Translations under genes and position numbers: made by a program | Shown here: positions 1 to 10,244 of the stretch, one piece after another | How the letters are laid out: the number at the start of each line of letters is the position of its first letter | Position numbering within the stretch: the stretch's first letter is position 1 | Notes under the pieces: generated by a model | What the model was told of the DNA's origin: nothing | Seen by the model: only the letters and a program-made list of their open reading frames with translations | Database searches by the model: none | Origin: Gracilaria gracilis | Taxonomy: Eukaryota; Rhodophyta; Florideophyceae; Gracilariales; Gracilariaceae | Assembly: GCA_030374805.1 (NCBI GenBank) | Contig: JARGSG010000184.1 | Location: 186,001-250,000 of the forward strand | Direction: 5' to 3' | Length of the DNA: 64,000 bases

Positions 1-1141
1 CATGTAAGAAGCAACACGATGTAACGATGGCACATGTCCTGCAAAGAAATGGGAAAAGTGTTATTGAACGAAATGGCGGAAAAGATCGCAGCATGACGCA
101 ATTATAAATTTGTAGATCGTGACATCTTTCAGGCTGTGCATAAGTTACAGGGAACAGACCTTTTCCTTCCATAAGACTCGAAGGCAGTTTCCGTGCTTTC
201 TCAACTGGAAGGGGAATGATCCTTTAACAGTCGAATTCAAACAGATCGGTTGCTTCGTCATCAAGAACCTTGCCTTGCTTTGAAGAAATAGTTGTCGAGG
301 TAACTTACAACCAGGATTTCTTCGTAGTTGTATTGTAGTTGTTTTGTAAAGATAAAGTGAGAAATCTGCTTGCAACTGCTCTCTTTGTGGTTTGGAGGAA
401 CATGCAAAAAAGGTGAAGAGTTGTCTTTAGGATAAACCCCTTTTTTGGGTTAAGTGTCTAAAGAGCCCAGCTGGAAGAACTGATATGCAGTGCTTTGCCG
501 TGAGTTCGTGACCTATCGGGGCATGAAAACGCTGTTTCTCGCTTGCTCTTCTGTCCGCTCTCATTCTCCTAATGAGTGACCTTTTACCTGTAATCTAGAG
601 AGTAAATAGAACAACACAAACAGATTCAAATGAGTTGCTCATCTTTGAGGCGGGGACAAGTTCTTCATATCACCTTCGCCAGAACGCAGAGACCCACTCT
701 TTCGAATGTTCGTTAAAAAAAGCTCGGCATATATGAAGAAGCTTGCTGTGCAATTGCGAAGAACAGCCACTTCGTGACAGAACCATTGATATGTTGTGAG
801 TTCGAGCACGACAAAGAAAAGGGTTTAGAAAATTCGCATTTGCGATTGGCCAACCTTCGAATCGGCGAGTGGAGTCGTTTCGACGTGTTTGTGCGGCTCC
901 GTTCGCTCTACGAACGGCGGAGTTTTGGCCACGCGCTCTGCGCTTCTATTGGGCGCGATCCAATTACGATTTGTGGCACAAAACCATTCGTTACCAGCGC
1001 CTATTAGATACAGTCAGTTATATCCAGATACCCGACTGCCGAATCTCGCCGTCGATACCTTAAAAGCTATTTGTGACCGTCGCTTCAAGACGGCACATAG
1101 AGCATTCGCGCAGGCCAACACGTTCAACATCGTTCGTTGCC
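1..1141. other. Gene-free left edge
   Basis: I find no convincing coding region here. Short open frames on both strands have no recognisable motif and most begin at non-ATG codons. The last few hundred bases should hold the promoter and 5' leader of the Mpv17-like gene that starts at 1142. Confidence 0.5.
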
Positions 1142-2182
1142 ATGAACTGCATTCTGGCCTCGCGCTTTTCGCGTGTTTCCGTCGCTTTCTGCACTGCTCC
1201 TACTGGCACAGCTCGCCATGTCTCTCTGGAATTGAGAACCGTCTTAAACCAGACAAGCTTGTCGTTCAGAAGTGAGCGCAAATTCGTGCGAAAAACTTGT
1301 TTACCTCACGGTCTTGGCCGTGTGAATCAACTTGGCGTTCACGCTGGGCGATTATCACAAGCTCCGTTGCATACGTTTTCAACCTCACGAACGCCCTCCA
1401 AACAACCTATATGTGCGTTTGACAAAGTGCCTAAAGCACTGCCTGATTGGTGGGATGACGAAGAGGAAGAAGATACCACCGATGAGTTTCACGCCTTACA
1501 CTTCGAGAACGCCAATCCTCAGGTTGCCTTAGGTTCAGGCAGCGGCTCTTTAGCGAGCAATGGAGGCAGTGGTGGAAGTGGACGAGGTGATGACGAAAAG
1601 TTCAACGGTGATGGAGGTAAACCGAATGATGGGCTTTTGGCTGCGTTGATGGCCATGTACCTGCGTGCCATGTCGCGAAATCCGATACTCACAAAAGCTA
1701 TTACAACGTCCGTTATGGCTTTTTTGGGTGACGTTTTGGCACAGAGTCTTTCTCAGATTGGCACCAACGGGTTTGAGTGGGACATGAGGAGAACTCTTTC
1801 AATTTCCGTTTGGGGACTCTGCTTCATGGGTCCTACTCTTCATTACTGGTTTTCTACTCTTGACCGACTGTTTACGCAAAAGTATTCCGTTATCTGCAAG
1901 CTTATTACCGATCAACTGCTCTTTGCCCCTTTCTTCAACACAGCGTTCATGATGGGCGTTGGTACATTAGAAGGACACTCTTTTGAAGAAGTCTCCAACA
2001 ACGTGAGGACCAAGTTGTGGTCTGCCATGAAAGCAAACTGGATGTTATGGCCCGCTGCGCAATTCATTAACTTTTCATTTGTTCCAAAGAACCTGCAGGT
2101 TGTGTACGTTAACTGTGTCGCACTCGTGTGGAACATGATCTTTATGTATATATCACATTCAAAGAACGAAGCTATCGCTTAA
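1142..2182 (+). CDS. Mpv17/PMP22 family membrane protein, probably organelle targeted
   Basis: Predicted 346-residue protein of the Mpv17/PMP22/Sym1 family, small four-helix membrane proteins of the inner mitochondrial, peroxisomal or plastid membrane thought to form channels or handle metabolite flux. The C-terminal ~170 residues carry the family pattern: a start of the type Y-L-x-x-M-x-x-N-P-I-L-T-K, a GD motif in the first helix, a GPxxHYWF-like segment (GPTLHYWF), and the signature NWMLWPAAQFINFSFVPKN just before the last helix. The first ~150 residues are basic/Ser-rich, then acidic and Gly-rich, which suits a transit peptide plus linker. The first ATG in frame is at 1142; the open frame extends upstream only through a GTG. 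Family call is firm; the organelle is inferred. Confidence 0.88.
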   Translation: MNCILASRFSRVSVAFCTAPTGTARHVSLELRTVLNQTSLSFRSERKFVRKTCLPHGLGRVNQLGVHAGRLSQAPLHTFSTSRTPSKQPICAFDKVPKALPDWWDDEEEEDTTDEFHALHFENANPQVALGSGSGSLASNGGSGGSGRGDDEKFNGDGGKPNDGLLAALMAMYLRAMSRNPILTKAITTSVMAFLGDVLAQSLSQIGTNGFEWDMRRTLSISVWGLCFMGPTLHYWFSTLDRLFTQKYSVICKLITDQLLFAPFFNTAFMMGVGTLEGHSFEEVSNNVRTKLWSAMKANWMLWPAAQFINFSFVPKNLQVVYVNCVALVWNMIFMYISHSKNEAIA

Positions 2183-2616
2183 TATTTTTTTCTCTTAGGA
2201 GTTAACATGTCCATTTTCTCCCAGGAACCTTGCTTGATGAAGCACATTTGGTATAATCATTACCGCTGCTTATCTTCATATCTTTCTAAATTAAACATCT
2301 CTTCGACACGCTTTTACCTCGTTGGAATACGGTGCACCCGAAGCATATATACACACTACGAATTCTGCCCTTCAGGGATTAACTTCGACAAGAATTATAT
2401 TCGAAAGAGACGGTGAGCCATGTATGGTACTAACACTAATGTACAAAAAGAAACGACCTCCGAATCGTCAAGCAGTGTTGACCTTGGGCTTTCAGGAACG
2501 GATAAACACCGGCAGAACAAGGGCAATCTAAATCGGCGATCGATGACGTTGAACATATGAACAACTGCCAATTGATGTAAACCTTTTTGTAACTACCTCT
2601 TTCCTTGAGTTTCGTT
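2183..2616. other. Convergent intergenic region
   Basis: Spacer between the ends of the Mpv17-like gene (+) and ORC2 (-). It should hold both 3' UTRs and polyadenylation signals. I see no gene in it. Confidence 0.5.
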
Positions 2617-3876
2617 TCATTCCCGGTCTTCCGCAGGATTTATCTCGGCAATGATTGCCTCCAACTGCGCCTTTTGCAACGGTATCCACAGCTGTTCCGC
2701 TGCATCCGCTCCTCGTTTGCTTTGAAGCAAATCATGCGTGTGTAACTCTGTCAGTATAATCCGCAAAGAAGCCGGATCAGAGGCAAGGAACCTTTCCTTG
2801 GTGATTTCAAACAGTTGATTGAAAGTTGTTCGACTCATAGAGCTGTCCTTGGTTGATCTAACTTGCTCTGTGTCCAGCTGCCTTTGAGCAAGCACTTCAA
2901 ATACCTGCTTTGCTCTGTCCGACAAAGACTTGAGAAGTGCTACAGCGCCCTCAACACGCCGCTCTCTGCCTCCCCGCAGAAGCGGTTTTGAGCTGTATAC
3001 TGTCTCTGCGTCGTATGGAGCAAATGTATCGGATTTTATCCAGGCCCATTCAAACTTTGAGTACATTGCACCATCCCACAAAAGAGGAGCATTGACGTGG
3101 TCGATGCTGGCTGCGATGGATATGCCAGGTATTGAACTGAGTGTCGCAAGCACATTCTGACTCTCGGGAGACCTTAGCGGAGGTCCGTCTATGTTATGAA
3201 TAACAATTCCGATGCGATGATTTCTTATGCCAGAGCGAATGGCGTCTGTGTAGTCGGACAAGGTACGCTTCGGGAAGTTGTACAGGTTTAGAAAGTCTTT
3301 TGCAATCTGGGCAAGAATAGATCGCAAACTCAGAGTTGGATTAAATGCATTGACGACCATGACAGCGTGAGACTTGGTAAGATACTGAGCAAATTCGTCT
3401 AGTAGCTTTTTCTTGGATCCAAACCCATAGAATAACAGAGAATGGGCAGCTTCCAGTATGTAGAGATACTGTTGGAAACATTTCCGAAGCTTATCAAGCA
3501 GAAAGTTTTGTTCCCGTTTCAGAGGATGTTCAAAATTTTGAAGAGCCGTCTCAAGTTGCTCTTGAGGAGCTATTGATAAACTGGCCAAGGTGAGATTCGA
3601 AGTCCGCACCACTCCTTTGTGAGCTTCAAAGTAGGACCGACCGGCGCCGATTTCTTCATCTTCCCGAGAATCTTGTGTCGCTGGGGTAATATCGTCTTCT
3701 TGTACGTCCGCTTTCGTACCGAGTTTCTGCCGTCCCTTCTGAGGTTTCTCAGCGTGTGGGCGAACATCTTGCTTGGAGTCGAAGACACTTCTAGAACGAA
3801 GGCGGGGCGGCTTGGCTGGGGTGGATGAACGCCCCCGCTCAGAGTATGCAGAGCCTCTTCTTCTTCCTCTGGGCAT
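2617..3876 (-). CDS. ORC2: Origin recognition complex subunit 2
   Basis: 419-residue ORC2, a subunit of the six-protein complex that marks replication origins and helps load MCM helicases. The N-terminal ~85 residues are basic and disordered, as usual for DNA-bound ORC2. The degenerate AAA+-like core follows: LLFYGFGSKKKLLDEF at about residues 147-162 (the family's LLxYGxGSKxxLLxxF), then VVNAFNPTLSLRSIL, IVIHNIDGPPLRSPESQ and IAASIDHVNAPLLWD with a downstream W-x-W, all hallmark ORC2 segments. A C-terminal winged-helix region (about 310-419) includes an LxxxHDLL helix. An upstream GTG extends the frame by three codons; the ATG at 3876 is preferred. It is divergent from ALG7, with 642 bases between the starts. 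Confidence 0.93.
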   Translation of the reverse strand: MPRGRRRGSAYSERGRSSTPAKPPRLRSRSVFDSKQDVRPHAEKPQKGRQKLGTKADVQEDDITPATQDSREDEEIGAGRSYFEAHKGVVRTSNLTLASLSIAPQEQLETALQNFEHPLKREQNFLLDKLRKCFQQYLYILEAAHSLLFYGFGSKKKLLDEFAQYLTKSHAVMVVNAFNPTLSLRSILAQIAKDFLNLYNFPKRTLSDYTDAIRSGIRNHRIGIVIHNIDGPPLRSPESQNVLATLSSIPGISIAASIDHVNAPLLWDGAMYSKFEWAWIKSDTFAPYDAETVYSSKPLLRGGRERRVEGAVALLKSLSDRAKQVFEVLAQRQLDTEQVRSTKDSSMSRTTFNQLFEITKERFLASDPASLRIILTELHTHDLLQSKRGADAAEQLWIPLQKAQLEAIIAEINPAEDRE

Positions 3877-4518
3877 TGCGTTCACTCACGGGTAAAGAAA
3901 TCCGATGTTGATTCCTTATACAACGAAGAAGAAGAGGAAAAATTGATATAGTTAACGATGTACTTAGTAACAATACTTGTCAAGTGTTTCGATCATTGAG
4001 GTGTAACGCATTCCTCCCAAACCGATGCGGGGCAGGCATCCCTGTGCTGGTGGATGAACATCTACTGTACGTGTACTTCTTTGATCTAGGGAATTGTGTA
4101 CCAACGGTACCCTTTACAAATGTTTTCAATGTTTGTCCATTCAATCCTTGTGACAATACGAGTGCAGTGTGCGGTGCTGTTGATGTTATTCGGACCAAAT
4201 CAATGAAATTCCCAAGTCAATCCATTTGATCGATGAAGTTAAATGGTTTTAAGTTAAAACTTTTAACGTCACCTGAAATGCTTCAGCTCTTCTCTCTATT
4301 ATCGCTTGCTGCGCTCTTGAACAGAGCGCCTAGCTCAGGGGGTGCCCAAGGAGTCACAGTGTTATCATTTGTGCAATACCACGCAGCTCATCCTGGAGAA
4401 GAGGGCACATAACTACTTTGTACCGCCAAACTAACTGCTCGATTTGAGCCTTGACCCCCGCAGAAATAGTTAAACGACATTTATTACGCCAACCGTTTAG
4501 GCTTCCGAGTTAACTGGA
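3877..4518. other. Divergent promoter region ORC2/ALG7
   Basis: Both flanking genes are transcribed away from this 642-base spacer, so it should contain two promoters. Open frames on the two strands overlap each other and show no motif. No clear TATA box was found. Confidence 0.5.
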
Positions 4519-5778
4519 ATGGCTTCACAGAGTCAAAAGGTCTCCCCGAAATGCACTGGCAGTGGCTATAGCGGAACAATGGGTTTCCGAGTGCTCACAT
4601 CCTCGATCGTGTTTATGGTTTACTCGTTTATATGCCACGAGTCTTGGAAGGCTGGCATGTTACCACGCATCATCTTCGGCGGTGTATTGTCAATCGCATC
4701 ATATGCTGCCGTTTCTTATTTCATATCGGCCATGGTCCCCCTTTTCCTTGAAGCTGGAAGGTTTGGAAAGGACATTAACAAGCGAGGTACGCCTGCGGGT
4801 GAACAGAGAATACCTGAACCTTTAGGACTGGTACCCGCAACCGTTTACATCATGATCCTCTGCATATTGCACGTCTTCGCTCATTACAACGGTGATGCAC
4901 GCTTGTACACAGCCGCGATGGCGTGTGTCACTTTTATGACCCTGCTCGGTTTTGCAGACGACGTGTTGGATCTGAGATGGCGATACAAACTTGTGCTTCC
5001 GCTCATAGCTAGCATGCCATTGCTCGTCAATTATACTGGCAAAACAACCGTGATTCTACCCCGCGTTATCCGTCCGCTGGTCGGTCGAATCGCGAGTCTG
5101 TTTGGGGGTGGTCTTGTCTACAGCGTGTCCGGAAGATTAGTCGATCTGGGCGCGGCGTATTACGTTTACATGGCTATGCTAAGCATTTTCTGCACTAACG
5201 CAATCAACATTTATGCAGGCATCAACGGACTAGAAGTGGGGCAATCAATCGTTATTGCGATTTTCGTTACCATTCACAACTCGCTCAACTTGTCATCCGA
5301 TGTGCCGAAGGACAATTTGCAGCTTCTTCGAGATCATCACACATTTTCATTGGATATGATGCTTCCATTTACCGCGGCATGTCTTGGACTGATTTCTCAC
5401 AACTGGTATCCGTCCAAGGTATTCGTTGGCGATACCTTTTGTTATTTTGCTGGAATGACGTTCGCGATGGGAAGTATTCTGGGTCATTACTCTACTACAT
5501 TGTTGCTGCTGTTTATTCCACAGATTTTCAACTTCGTTTACTCTCTGCCTCAACTGTTCGGTATTGTACCATGTCCAAGACATCGACTTCCAATTTTCAA
5601 TAAGAGCACGGGACGCCTGGAAGGTGTAAAGTCTCACCTCAACCTCGTTAACCTCGTACTGTTGATAACGGGCCCTCTTCATGAGAGGACTCTTTGCATC
5701 ACTTTGCTTGTACTGCAGGTTATTTGTTGTTCTCTTGGATTGATTGTTCGAGCAGTGTTTTTACGACATTTTTCATAA
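4519..5778 (+). CDS. ALG7: UDP-GlcNAc:dolichyl-phosphate GlcNAc-1-phosphotransferase
   Basis: 419-residue polytopic enzyme (ALG7/DPAGT1, the tunicamycin target) that transfers GlcNAc-1-phosphate to dolichyl phosphate at the ER membrane, the first step of the lipid-linked oligosaccharide for N-glycosylation. Family motifs are present in order: FADDVLDLRWRYK (about residue 145, Asp-rich metal/substrate site), NAINIYAGINGLEVGQ (about 227), VFVGDTFCYFAGM (about 301) and VPCPRHRLP (about 350, in the family's phosphate-binding loop). About ten hydrophobic segments are visible and the length matches eukaryotic DPAGT1. The start ATG at 4519 is followed by a short hydrophilic tail and the first membrane helix. 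No intron is needed. Confidence 0.95.
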   Translation: MASQSQKVSPKCTGSGYSGTMGFRVLTSSIVFMVYSFICHESWKAGMLPRIIFGGVLSIASYAAVSYFISAMVPLFLEAGRFGKDINKRGTPAGEQRIPEPLGLVPATVYIMILCILHVFAHYNGDARLYTAAMACVTFMTLLGFADDVLDLRWRYKLVLPLIASMPLLVNYTGKTTVILPRVIRPLVGRIASLFGGGLVYSVSGRLVDLGAAYYVYMAMLSIFCTNAINIYAGINGLEVGQSIVIAIFVTIHNSLNLSSDVPKDNLQLLRDHHTFSLDMMLPFTAACLGLISHNWYPSKVFVGDTFCYFAGMTFAMGSILGHYSTTLLLLFIPQIFNFVYSLPQLFGIVPCPRHRLPIFNKSTGRLEGVKSHLNLVNLVLLITGPLHERTLCITLLVLQVICCSLGLIVRAVFLRHFS

Positions 5779-6896
5779 GTGAAAGAGAGCTAGTCAAAGA
5801 AACGCGATGCAATATGGTCGCGGATTTCTATTCGTGGGACGGAACCTACGAAACGTTTTTCCTTACCTTATCGGCTAACTTTCTCGTGCTGGTCTCAGAC
5901 GTATAGAACCACGTAAATTACGCAATCGTGCTCAAGATATGTAACGAGCATCATGAATCAAAGCGCTGTATATTAAAGAAGAACGTTAGAGTTTCTGGCG
6001 TTCTTTTAAGCGAGAGAATTACCTGTACCCTTGGTAAGGTGTTTCCAGTCTTCTAGGAATCAGGGGGGCCACGCCATAAAAAAAAGAACGAAGATAAAAG
6101 AAAAGCGATGGCAAGATTGTTGTCCTAAAGACGGCGCTCCTGACAAGGGTTGGTTCCCTTTTTCTCGAGCGTGGAGCAGGGGAGCAGTTTCAGAATTTGA
6201 AGCTCAATTCCGCTATATCTTGCAAGTGACGTACGAATAGGAGGTCACTTCTGCCGTTTTAACAATGGACGTATGCTATGGATGTTGATTTAAACGATTC
6301 ATCTCTTACATTACTTGCGTTGAGGAGGAACGGACGAAACGCTCCCCTTGTAAAATTAAAATAGATAAGTTACCAAGGGTGCAGTAGATATCTTCGTACA
6401 CACAACCAGCCTCTATATCTTAGATATACTACCTTCGGTATTTGCTCGAGCATATTTGTGGGTGGCACTGCTTTAAATTCCGCGCCTGCAATCAGATTGA
6501 TCGGGGTAAGCCCAAGCTCACAATCAACTGACATTTGAAAACCGCTTAAAATATGCGTTGTTTCAAGGTCCTACACACACTCCTGACACTGGGCCACGAG
6601 TTTGTTGGACGGTGTCACTCGCTGTGTCCGACCGAGTTGCCTTCCTCTCCCCAAAACCCATCCCCGCAGAGCCCAATCGAGGGGACGTAAGCCTCTCTGT
6701 GCCTCATCGCTACCAAAAGTACTCGCTCTGTCTTGTCCGCCTTTACCTCTCGACAGGGACACCTTATCTGGCACTTCTCTGTCATCAGTTTGACTTGCAA
6801 TCAACGCGCAATTGCCGTATATCACCAGGGAGTGCTTCTATTCTCCGTGTACCAAATCTTACCCATCTGCTTCGCCGTCTGTGGAAAGGAAGCGTA
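5779..6896. other. Intergenic region and TM9SF leader
   Basis: About 1.1 kb without a supported gene. The TM9SF frame is open back to an ATG at 6558, but that extra segment lacks membrane or domain features and precedes the signal peptide, so I treat it as 5' leader. Confidence 0.5.
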
Positions 6897-8831
6897 ATGG
6901 CTTCAAGCACTCTCGCAATGTCTGTGAGTCTTTTTTTCGCGCTTATGGTCACATGTGCGCATGCTTTCTATCTACCGGGTATTGCTCCAGTTAGTTATGA
7001 AGAAGGAACAGAGCTTGAAGTTATGGCCAACAAACTTACATCTCCAAAGAACAAACTCCCGTACGATTACTATTCCCTTCCCTTCTGTGGATCAGAGAGC
7101 AAGAAAGATCTCCGTTCTAAGCCGGTCAACCTTGGCCAGGTACTGATGGGCGATCGAATGAAGCCTACGGAGTATGACTTTCAGATGAAGATTCCAGCTC
7201 ATTGCAAAGTGTTATGCACGAAGAAGCTCAATAAGAAGCAAGTCAAGCGTCTGCGCAAGAGAATTAAGGAAGACTACTCTGTACGCCTCAATCTGGACAA
7301 CATGCCAGTTGTAATCAAGGGGGAGACTGCCACTCGTCATGAAGCGTATCGCTTTGGCTACGATATTGGCCATGTCGAAGAGAATGGAAAACTTTACATT
7401 AACAACCACCTCAAGTTCAAAGTCTTTTACAATGATCCGAAAGAGGTGTCCGATACGTTCAATGCACTTGCAGATATTGACACAGGTTCGTCGGAGGGAT
7501 ACAGAATCGTTGGCTTTGAGGTCGAGACTTATAGCGTAAACCACAAACTTGACAACAGTGGGAAGCCCACTTCTCACACATGCCCAGTTTCCAATGGAAT
7601 GGAGCCCATGGAAGTTAAGGAGGACCAACCTATTACTTTCACATACGATGTGGAGTACGTTGTTTCGAGCATTCGATGGGCTACACGCTGGGACAAGTTG
7701 CTGGAAACGAATCCGGAGCTCAAGCAGATTCAGTGGTTCTCTATCGTCAACTCGCTGATGATCTCTCTGTTTTTGACAGCACTTGTCGGAACCGTTCTGC
7801 TTCGAACCGTGCTTCGCGACTTTTCTCGATACAACGCGCTGGAGGAGGAAGACGAGGAAGATATCACTGGATGGAAACTCGTTCACGGTGATGTATTCCG
7901 AACACCCCAGCACCCAGTTCTTTTGTCCATCTTCTGCGGTTCTGGATCGCAAACGTTGTGGATGGTTACGATTACTCTGTTCTTTGCGCTGCTTGGATTT
8001 TTGTCTCCAGCCTACCGTGGCGGATTGATCACCACGATGCTTTCTCTGTGGGTGTTGGCTTCCGCTGTTTGTGGATACTCTTCTGCTCGCGTTTATTCGT
8101 CCTTCGAAAATGGACAGCATCGCAAGCTTGTTACTATGGGCTCCGCATTTCTTTTCCCAGGTCTTACTTTCGCACTTTTCTTTGTGCTCAACTTGTTTGT
8201 ATGGGGATCAGGGTCTTCTGGAGCAGTTCCTTTCACTACATTGGTTTTGCTGCTATTCATGTGGTTCGGAATCTCAGTTCCACTTGTGTTTGCCGGAGCA
8301 TACATTGGTTACAAGTCGAAACCGTATGAATTCCCATGCCGCACAAATCAGATTCCTCGTCAAATTCCTGCTGCCCCTCTCAACATCCCTCAAGTGGCGT
8401 ACGTGATCTTGGCTGGGATCCTTCCGTTTGGTACAGTGTTCATGGAGTTGGTATTCATCTTGAACTCAATATGGCAAAACCAGATCCTGTACTTATTTGG
8501 CATGCTCTCCATCGTGTTCGCCATACTTGTTGTAACCTGCGCCGAAATGAGTATTGTATTTACGTACCTCACATTGGCGGCCGAAAGATGGACATGGTGG
8601 TGGCAAGCATTTGGTGGATCAGCATCAGCTGGTCTGTACATGTTTTTGTACAGTGTGTACTACATTGGAACTCAAGCGGCGACAGATCACATGCCGTTTG
8701 TGAGCACGTTAATGTTCATGGTATACAGCGCTGTGGTGAGTGCAGCGTTTGCGCTCATGTGCGGATCAATTGGCTTCTTCTCATCATTCTGGTTTGTGAG
8801 GAAGATTTATTCCAATATCAGAGTGGACTAA
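6897..8831 (+). CDS. Transmembrane 9 superfamily (TM9SF/nonaspanin) protein
   Basis: 644-residue nonaspanin, an endosome/Golgi membrane family with one large luminal N-domain and nine membrane helices. The chosen ATG at 6897 gives an immediate signal peptide (hydrophobic stretch of about 20 residues, then FYLPGIAPVSYEEG, the typical mature start of TM9SF proteins). The luminal part has the LPYDYYSLPFC motif and conserved cysteines; the membrane part contains HGDVFRTP and a glycine/aromatic-rich set of helices. The C-terminus KIYSNIRVD matches the conserved KIYxxIKxD end, a Golgi-retention/COPI signal of the KxD type, here with Arg for the final Lys. An ATG 113 codons upstream is in frame but would bury the signal peptide. 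Confidence 0.94.
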   Translation: MASSTLAMSVSLFFALMVTCAHAFYLPGIAPVSYEEGTELEVMANKLTSPKNKLPYDYYSLPFCGSESKKDLRSKPVNLGQVLMGDRMKPTEYDFQMKIPAHCKVLCTKKLNKKQVKRLRKRIKEDYSVRLNLDNMPVVIKGETATRHEAYRFGYDIGHVEENGKLYINNHLKFKVFYNDPKEVSDTFNALADIDTGSSEGYRIVGFEVETYSVNHKLDNSGKPTSHTCPVSNGMEPMEVKEDQPITFTYDVEYVVSSIRWATRWDKLLETNPELKQIQWFSIVNSLMISLFLTALVGTVLLRTVLRDFSRYNALEEEDEEDITGWKLVHGDVFRTPQHPVLLSIFCGSGSQTLWMVTITLFFALLGFLSPAYRGGLITTMLSLWVLASAVCGYSSARVYSSFENGQHRKLVTMGSAFLFPGLTFALFFVLNLFVWGSGSSGAVPFTTLVLLLFMWFGISVPLVFAGAYIGYKSKPYEFPCRTNQIPRQIPAAPLNIPQVAYVILAGILPFGTVFMELVFILNSIWQNQILYLFGMLSIVFAILVVTCAEMSIVFTYLTLAAERWTWWWQAFGGSASAGLYMFLYSVYYIGTQAATDHMPFVSTLMFMVYSAVVSAAFALMCGSIGFFSSFWFVRKIYSNIRVD

Positions 8832-9632
8832 GGGCGAGTTGGACGCAGCCAACTGGCTTTTGGAACATGTAACTTCTTGACCTTTTTGTTGACAATTTTG
8901 TATCAACGTAGCTTCGGGACAACGCTTGCTTTTCCTCGCAACATTGCAGTGCCTTTGTGACGCATTCCTGTTGTGGAAATCACGCTCACAAGATACATGC
9001 CAGTGAGTCGCTTTGAAGGTCATTAAAGGCGCAAACTTGGTTTGCGTGAAGGCTCGTTCTGTTTAGAGCCTACAGCAGGAGGGGCCACTAGTACGCAACT
9101 TTTTAACTTTTAGACTTGTGCAGTATTGACGTTAGTAGATAAAGTGTTCGGCCTGCAGCCAAAGGGTAGATCGGACAGGGAACTCTTCTGGTTATTGAAG
9201 CGTGTCTTCGCATCTTTGAACTCATATCCAAGGTGCCCAGAAAACGGTACTTGTGGCAACACAGACCTCATCACGACCATAATCGAGGCTGGGTGGGTGG
9301 GTGTCAGTGATCCACTGGGGGTTGCTGCAAAATTTGCAGCAGCAGTCTCCTCGAATGGCAGCGGACAACTGGAGGTCTCGAGAGCGGTGCCGGAGTGGAC
9401 AAAATTAAGCAGCATTCATGTTTGGGCACACGTGTGCAATGACAGCGACGCTTGCCCACTCCTGACTCGCTCAAGCTTCTTCGATGCATGCATAAGGTGG
9501 CCACCACACCAACCCACAGGCAGCCAGCGCTCTACCAACAACAGACTGCTCTCCCGTGCCTCATGCGGCCTCCCGTTGACGGCTTCTTTCGGGTGAGAGG
9601 AAGACTTCTTTGCGGTAGACGTCTTGGTCTCA
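8832..9632. other. Intergenic region
   Basis: Spacer between TM9SF and the ARFRP1-like gene. A 156-codon open frame at 9126-9596 starts with TTG and shows no motif, so it is not called. It should hold the TM9SF 3' UTR and the next promoter. Confidence 0.5.
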
Positions 9633-10244
9633 ATGTTTTCGCTGGTGCAAGGCTTTTATGACGAGCTCACCCACGTCCCCGAACGCTCCGTAGCTCTGTT
9701 AGGCGTCGAAGCTGCAGGCAAATCTTCAATTCTTGAATGGTTGAAATTGTACTTTCCTCTCACATCTAAAAGTAGCACCGTATCGCGTCCGACAGCACTC
9801 AAGAGAATCACTCCCACTGTCGGCCTTAATGTGGCCAAACTTCGTTTTCCGAATGAGAAGTTGCTCGTCTGGGATCTTGGAGGAGCGCGAGCACTCCGCC
9901 CAATTTGGAATCGATATGTCGCTGAAGCGGAAGCAATCATCTGGGTTGTAGACTCTACGGATATTGGGCGCATGGAAGACTCGAGGGAAACGTTGAAAAA
10001 GCTCATCGCCAGCCCTCATTTGAAACACAGCCCCTTACTAGTGTTTGCCAACAAGCAGGATCTTGAAAACGCAATAGACCCTGTCAAAGTAAGTCTGGCC
10101 CTGGACTTGCTTTCCGACGCAGAAAACCGCCCGCAATGCGTGCAACCATGCTCAGCAGAAACGGGTACGGGACTCGTGGAAGGCATGGAATGGCTGGTTA
10201 AGAACTTGGGAGGAGACCCGAAAATTGAAATGCGAATACCATGA
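9633..10244 (+). CDS. ARFRP1/Arl3p-like small GTPase lacking the catalytic Gln
   Basis: 203-residue ARF-family GTPase closest in layout to ARF-related protein 1 (ARFRP1; yeast Arl3p), which acts at the trans-Golgi and recruits Arl1. The ATG at 9633 gives MFSLVQGFYDELTH, matching the family's start (MYTLLSGLYKYM in animals) with no N-terminal Gly for myristoylation. P-loop GVEAAGKSS (24-32), a long insert before switch I typical of this subgroup, TPTVGLN (60-66), WDLGG (80-84), NKQD (140-143) and CSA (173-175) are seen. Odd: the residue after WDLGG, nearly always the catalytic Gln, is Ala85. This predicts very slow intrinsic hydrolysis, or dependence on a GAP working differently. Family is firm; the ARFRP1 subgroup is likely. 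Confidence 0.88.
   Translation: MFSLVQGFYDELTHVPERSVALLGVEAAGKSSILEWLKLYFPLTSKSSTVSRPTALKRITPTVGLNVAKLRFPNEKLLVWDLGGARALRPIWNRYVAEAEAIIWVVDSTDIGRMEDSRETLKKLIASPHLKHSPLLVFANKQDLENAIDPVKVSLALDLLSDAENRPQCVQPCSAETGTGLVEGMEWLVKNLGGDPKIEMRIP

Noticed and set aside
6558-6896. N-terminal extension of TM9SF
   Set aside because: Would place about 113 non-conserved residues before a clear signal peptide; family length fits the ATG at 6897.
7212-8120. 302-codon minus-strand open frame
   Set aside because: Lies antisense within the TM9SF gene and has no domain; a shadow of the coding strand.
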